A stretch of DNA of 25,769 nucleotides from Gemmatimonadaceae bacterium (lineage in GTDB: Bacteria > Latescibacterota > UBA2968 > UBA8231): contig PBSR01000014.1 in assembly GCA_002726335.1 (NCBI GenBank), forward strand, positions 1 through 25,769, read 5' to 3'. Below the pieces are notes generated by a model, which saw nothing but the letters and a program-made list of their open reading frames with translations, did not search any database and was not told where the DNA came from. The position numbers and the translations under genes are program-made. Positions 22,506-25,769 of the stretch are shown one piece after another (within the stretch, counting starts at the first letter, position 1; each line of letters opens with the position of its first letter).

Positions 22506-23519
22506 TCACGCTCCGTCGCGCCAGTTGATGACGGCGCCGACGATATCGCCATCCTTTCCCTCATTGAGGCGCTGGAACAGGTCTGGTGCTTCTGCAGAAC
22601 CGATGCGATGGCTGATGCACTGCTCCCATGGCAACGCTCCGCTGGCCATGTTCTTGACGACGGCGCGGCGACACGGTTGCAGGCCATCGTCGCAGGGGAA
22701 GAACATCCGCAGACGGCGCCCGTGGGCGGGCAGAAAATCCATGGCCACTGGAGCGCTGCCGTAGTTTCCCTGCCAGACGAAGCTACCGTGCGTGCGGCAG
22801 AGCGCGATGGATGGATCGATGCACTGGGGAAGACCCGTGCATTCAAAGACGACATCCGCCCCCTCCGGAGCGATGCGCTTCACCTCCTCGACAACGTCGC
22901 TGGAGCTTCCGTCGATCACGAAATTGGCGCCCATCTTCTCGGCGATGGCGAGCCGCTTCCTGTCGATATCGACGGCGATCACGGTGCAGCCTCGATGCGC
23001 GCAGCTGGCGACCACACCCAGACCGATCAGCCCGACGCCATGCACCACCACCCTGTCGCCCATGCGGGGATTGGCCATGTCCACGCCATACAGCCCTACG
23101 GCGGGCATGACGAACATGCAGGCCACATCCATCGCCGCTCCGGGAATCATATGGTCGACGCCGTGGGTCGTGTTGGGTCTGGTTGTGATGTGGCTGCAGT
23201 GGGCGCCGGAGACGGAACTGACCGGACTGCCGTCGGCCAGCTTCATGGCGTCGTTGCCGCGGAAGTACACCTCGTCGCCGATCGAAAAGTTCTCGATCTC
23301 CGCTCCCACCGCCTCTACCGTGCCGGTGCCCATATATCCCGTACAGAGGGGGTAGGGCCCCCACGATATCTTGTTGCGGATCAGGGCGAATTCGGTACCG
23401 ATGCTCACGCCGGTGTAGTGCGTACGGATGGTGATCTGGTCTGCAGCGGGTCCTTCTATCACGACGTCTTCGATAGAAAACCTCTGTTCTTCATCGCAGA
23501 TCAGTGCCTGTGCTCGCAT
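22506..23519 (-). CDS. Medium-chain dehydrogenase/reductase (MDR family)
   Basis: The 337-residue protein shows the MDR plan: a GroES-like N-terminal domain (about 1-140) and a Rossmann domain with GVGLIGLGV as the NAD(P)-binding loop, followed by VIAVDIDRKRL with an Asp at the end of the second strand that favours NAD(H). At the place of the catalytic zinc cysteine, the sequence reads GVSIGTEF, as in zinc-lacking members of the BchC or threonine-dehydrogenase-like branches, so it may not bind catalytic zinc. The ATG at 23519 has GAGGGGG before it. It is the first gene of a three-gene minus-strand operon with an epimerase-like and a YbaK gene, so a role in sugar or cyclitol oxidation is plausible but not shown. 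Confidence 0.86.
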   Translation of the reverse strand: MRAQALICDEEQRFSIEDVVIEGPAADQITIRTHYTGVSIGTEFALIRNKISWGPYPLCTGYMGTGTVEAVGAEIENFSIGDEVYFRGNDAMKLADGSPVSSVSGAHCSHITTRPNTTHGVDHMIPGAAMDVACMFVMPAVGLYGVDMANPRMGDRVVVHGVGLIGLGVVASCAHRGCTVIAVDIDRKRLAIAEKMGANFVIDGSSSDVVEEVKRIAPEGADVVFECTGLPQCIDPSIALCRTHGSFVWQGNYGSAPVAMDFLPAHGRRLRMFFPCDDGLQPCRRAVVKNMASGALPWEQCISHRIGSAEAPDLFQRLNEGKDGDIVGAVINWRDGA

Positions 23520-23551
23520 GAGTTTCCCCCTCGGTTGAGGGATGGTCTATA

Positions 23552-23573
23552 TATCCACACTTGGATACATCCA
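23552..23573. promoter_or_regulatory. Overlapping inverted repeats in a divergent promoter region
   Basis: TATCCA-CACT-TGGATA is a perfect 6-bp inverted repeat, and TGGAT-AC-ATCCA overlaps it, so the half-site ATCCA occurs three times in alternate direction. The site is 33-54 bases upstream of the dehydrogenase start and about 110 bases from the opposite gene at 23681. It could be an operator for either gene. The 23520-23680 interval holds nothing else I can support. Confidence 0.45.
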
Positions 23574-23680
23574 GTCCCTGAGGCATACTTTCCGAATCGC
23601 CAGCGTACAGCCACGAGCGACCGCGGGCAATGGCCTGCAGTTTAGATCTTGATCGGTCGCCACCGATAGGGAGAAGTATC

Positions 23681-24325
23681 ATGGAACGCATCTTCGCCAA
23701 CCTCTACCGCTGCAGTGCTCCCAACAGGAGAGGGACGAGCCACACCTATCTGCTGGTACGCAAGGAGGGAAATCTTCTGATCGGTCACCAGACGGCGCCC
23801 CAGCCCGAGGACTTCGATGAGATCGAGAAACTGGGTGGTATCCATTCGCAGTGGATCTGTCACCACCACGACACCATCCGCAACGGTGTCCACGAAGCCC
23901 TGCACGCCCGGTTTGGCTGTGAGCTCCACCATCATCGGATCGAACGGAAAGGCGTACGCCCGAAGACGAAGTGCCCTGCGGTGCAGTTCGGTGATGAGGG
24001 CTTCCAGCTCGGCGACGACTTCGAGGCGTTCTACTTCCCGTCGTGCACGGTCGGGCAGAGCATCTACCGCTGGCGCTGCCGGGGCAAGTACTATCTGTTC
24101 ACGAGCCACGCCATCTATCTGCGCGACGATAAATGGGAGATCCAGTTCAGATCGCAGGCGGAACCGGACCAGCAGCGGCGATTCGCCAAACTTCCCAAGC
24201 TGCAGCTGGACTACGTCTTTCCGGGCTACACAGCACTGGAAGAAGAGGCCTTCTACCGCTTCAGCGACACGACGAGGAAGGCCTTCGCCAGGGCGCTCAG
24301 AGCCAGCGTCAAGAAAGCGGCCTGA
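23681..24325 (+). CDS. Degenerate metallo-beta-lactamase-fold-like protein
   Basis: The ATG at 23681 has AGGGAG seven bases upstream and gives 214 residues. The shape recalls short metallo-beta-lactamase-fold hydrolases: a strand pair with HTYLLVRKEGNLLIG (21-35), then a His cluster H61-H62-H63-D64 in CHHHDTIRNGVHEALHARFG, an HHHRIE stretch (83-88), and PSCTVGQSIYRWRCRGKYYLFTSHAIY (120-146) where active enzymes have PGHTPG and GD. The usual HxHxDH and GHT motifs are changed, so metal binding is probably lost or altered. The match is by pattern only; an unrelated fold is possible. It is divergent from the dehydrogenase operon with shared inverted repeats between them. Function unknown. Confidence 0.68.
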   Translation: MERIFANLYRCSAPNRRGTSHTYLLVRKEGNLLIGHQTAPQPEDFDEIEKLGGIHSQWICHHHDTIRNGVHEALHARFGCELHHHRIERKGVRPKTKCPAVQFGDEGFQLGDDFEAFYFPSCTVGQSIYRWRCRGKYYLFTSHAIYLRDDKWEIQFRSQAEPDQQRRFAKLPKLQLDYVFPGYTALEEEAFYRFSDTTRKAFARALRASVKKAA

Positions 24326-24356
24326 GGTCGGACGGATGGCCTCGACGAATCGGGTT

Positions 24357-24381
24357 GCTACCTTCTCGTAGTACGGGTAGC
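24357..24381 (+). terminator. Weak hairpin between the MBL-like gene and fumarase
   Basis: GCTACC and GGTAGC can pair around 13 bases, about 30 bases past the stop at 24325. No T run follows. Only a possible transcript end; the 24326-24428 interval otherwise shows nothing but the fumarase ribosome binding site. Confidence 0.22.
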
Positions 24382-24428
24382 GTTGCGCCTCACTGACTGT
24401 CTCTGTCGAAGATGCCAAAGGACCGACC

Positions 24429-25769
24429 ATGAGTGGCTACACCCACCACGAGCTCCTGCCCCTGGGCAAGGACGAAAGTCCCTATCGCCTGCTGACGGCC
24501 GATCACGTCTCCACTGTCGAGTTCGAGGGCCATGAGATCCTGAAGGTGGACGCCGAGGGTCTGGCCCTGCTCGCCGACCAGGCGATCCGTGATGCCTCCC
24601 ACCTGCTGCGCCCCGGCCACCTGGCCCAGGTCCGCAAGATCTTCGATGACCCGGAAGCCTCCGACAACGATCGCTTCGTCGCCCTCGACCTGCTCAAGAA
24701 CGCCAATATCGCCGCCGGGTGGGTCCTGCCGATGTGCCAGGACACGGGCACTGCCATCGTCATGGGCAAGAAGGGGCACCGGGTCTGGACCGATGGCGAC
24801 GACGAGTCGGCCATCAGCGCCGGCATCGCCAGGGCCTACCGGGAGACCAACCTCCGCTACAGCCAGATGGCGCCCCTGACCATGTTCGAGGAGCAGAACA
24901 CCGGAACCAACCTGCCCGCCCAGATCGAACTCTTTGCCACAAAGGGCGACGACTACAAGCTGATGTTCATGACCAAGGGCGGGGGCTCGGCCAACAAGAG
25001 CTATCTCTTCCAGGAGACCAGGGCGCTGCTGACTCCTGAGCGGCTGCACAGCTTCATCGACGAGAAACTGCGCATGATCGGCACGGCCGCCTGTCCCCCG
25101 TACCACCTGGCGTTGGCGATCGGCGGCACATCTGCCGAGCAGACCCTCAAACTGGCCAAACTGGCATCGACTCGTTACCTGGACAGCCTGCCCACGGCAG
25201 GCAACGAGCACGGCCAGGCCTTCCGGGACCTCGAACTGGAAGCCCAGGTTCTGAAGATGAGTCAGGAGATGGGCATCGGCGCGCAATTCGGCGGCAAGTA
25301 CTTCTGCCATGACATCCGTGTCATTCGCCTGCCCCGCCACGGTGCCTCCTGCCCGGTGGGTCTGGCCGTCTCCTGCTCAGCCGATCGTCAGATACTGGCC
25401 AAGATCAACAGGGAGGGAATCTTCCTCGAAGAGTTGGAGGCCGAGCCCGCGAGGTACCTGCCAGATGTCGATGACGAGGAACTGGGTGGTGAAGTGATAC
25501 AGGTCGACCTCAACCGGCCCATGGCAGAGATCCGGGAAACCCTCAGCCAGCATCCCGTCAGCACCCGGCTGTCGCTCACCGGGCCGATCATCGTCGCCCG
25601 CGACATTGCCCACGCCAGGCTCAAGGAACGACTGGACGCCGGCGAGGGACTGCCGCAGTACTTCCAGGATCAGTGTGTCTACTATGCCGGTCCCGCCAAG
25701 ACACCCGAGGGGTATATTTCGGGCTCATTCGGTCCGACCACGGCCGGTCGTATGGACAGCTATGTCGAG
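24429..25769 (+). CDS. Class I fumarate hydratase, 3' end cut by the window
   Basis: The frame is open from the ATG at 24429 to the last base, 447 codons without a stop, so the gene continues beyond the window; family length is about 540-550. AAGGA lies seven bases before the ATG. The [4Fe-4S] ligands of the class I (iron-sulfur) family are in place: C103 (PMCQDTGT), C222 ([19 protein letters not shown]) and C308 ([17 protein letters not shown]). KGGGSANK (183-190) and the swivel-type second part with [18 protein letters not shown] (382-399) also match FumA/FumB. It interconverts fumarate and malate in the TCA cycle; some homologues also act on tartrate or mesaconate. Its upstream neighbour runs in the same direction, 103 bases away, but with no obvious link. 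Confidence 0.93.
   Translation, partial: MSGYTHHELLPLGKDESPYRLLTADHVSTVEFEGHEILKVDAEGLALLADQAIRDASHLLRPGHLAQVRKIFDDPEASDNDRFVALDLLKNANIAAGWVLPMCQDTGTAIVMGKKGHRVWTDGDDESAISAGIARAYRETNLRYSQMAPLTMFEEQNTGTNLPAQIELFATKGDDYKLMFMTKGGGSANKSYLFQETRALLTPERLHSFIDEKLRMIGTAACPPYHLALAIGGTSAEQTLKLAKLASTRYLDSLPTAGNEHGQAFRDLELEAQVLKMSQEMGIGAQFGGKYFCHDIRVIRLPRHGASCPVGLAVSCSADRQILAKINREGIFLEELEAEPARYLPDVDDEELGGEVIQVDLNRPMAEIRETLSQHPVSTRLSLTGPIIVARDIAHARLKERLDAGEGLPQYFQDQCVYYAGPAKTPEGYISGSFGPTTAGRMDSYVE

Noticed and set aside
22496..22855. Fusion of an extra 120 residues to the epimerase-like protein
   Set aside because: This part overlaps the dehydrogenase gene in another frame; the GTG at 22495 has a ribosome binding site and starts directly before the TGTSGFIG loop.
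24431..25340. 316-codon minus-strand frame opposite the fumarase
   Set aside because: Antisense shadow; the plus strand is an unbroken class I fumarase with its three cluster cysteines.

Overview
The window is GC-rich, densely coding DNA from what looks like a Gram-negative bacterium: it has an outer-membrane barrel protein ending in Phe, a lipoprotein and periplasmic proteins. The mix of two type I sulfatases, a phytanoyl-CoA-dioxygenase-like enzyme, an enolase-superfamily enzyme, a URO-D-like protein, a GH92 glycosidase and a fused hydantoinase/5-oxoprolinase is typical of uncultured heterotrophs such as Latescibacterota or Poribacteria. That assignment is inference; there is no rRNA or other phylogenetic marker here. 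No tRNA, rRNA, CRISPR array or transposase gene was recognised.

Layout. (1) 2-167: a short palindromic MITE-like element with near-perfect terminal inverted repeats and TA ends. (2) 179-4691, minus strand, transcribed right to left: serine hydrolase (class C beta-lactamase fold), choline-sulfatase-like enzyme, a tiny membrane peptide, then a PhyH-type dioxygenase. (3) 4779-5255, plus strand: a lone lipoprotein with TPR-like repeats. (4) 5265-16930, minus strand: eight genes joined by start/stop overlaps or very short gaps. In order of transcription they are outer-membrane porin, FMN-binding flavoprotein, four-helix membrane protein, fused hydantoinase A/B, a secreted protein of the family often labelled 'Maf', sulfatase, GH92 glycosidase and mandelate racemase/muconate lactonizing enzyme. 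(5) 16931-17220: a divergent regulatory region with two matching palindromes (core TTTGG-N4-CCAAA). (6) 17221-19938, plus strand: feoA, feoB and a small FeoB-associated Cys-rich membrane protein, i.e. ferrous iron uptake. (7) 20075-21157, plus strand: URO-D-like protein. (8) 21129-23519, minus strand: a coupled MDR dehydrogenase, NAD-dependent epimerase/dehydratase and YbaK/ProX-type deacylase. (9) 23681-24325, plus strand: a protein resembling a degraded metallo-beta-lactamase fold. (10) 24429 to the window end, plus strand: class I fumarase, cut by the edge.

How it fits together. The most interesting part is the divergent region at 17.0-17.2 kb. The same palindromic operator lies in front of feoAB and in front of an operon that begins with a porin, a covalent-FMN-type flavoprotein and a membrane protein with histidines in or near its second helix. 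This suggests one metal-responsive regulator controls both sides, and that the porin/flavoprotein/membrane-protein trio may bring in and reduce iron for Feo. The rest of that operon looks catabolic (amide/oxoproline, sulfate ester, mannoside and sugar-acid chemistry). Its two hydrolases, and the sulfatase of the first cluster, have no signal peptide, so substrates are probably processed in the cytoplasm.
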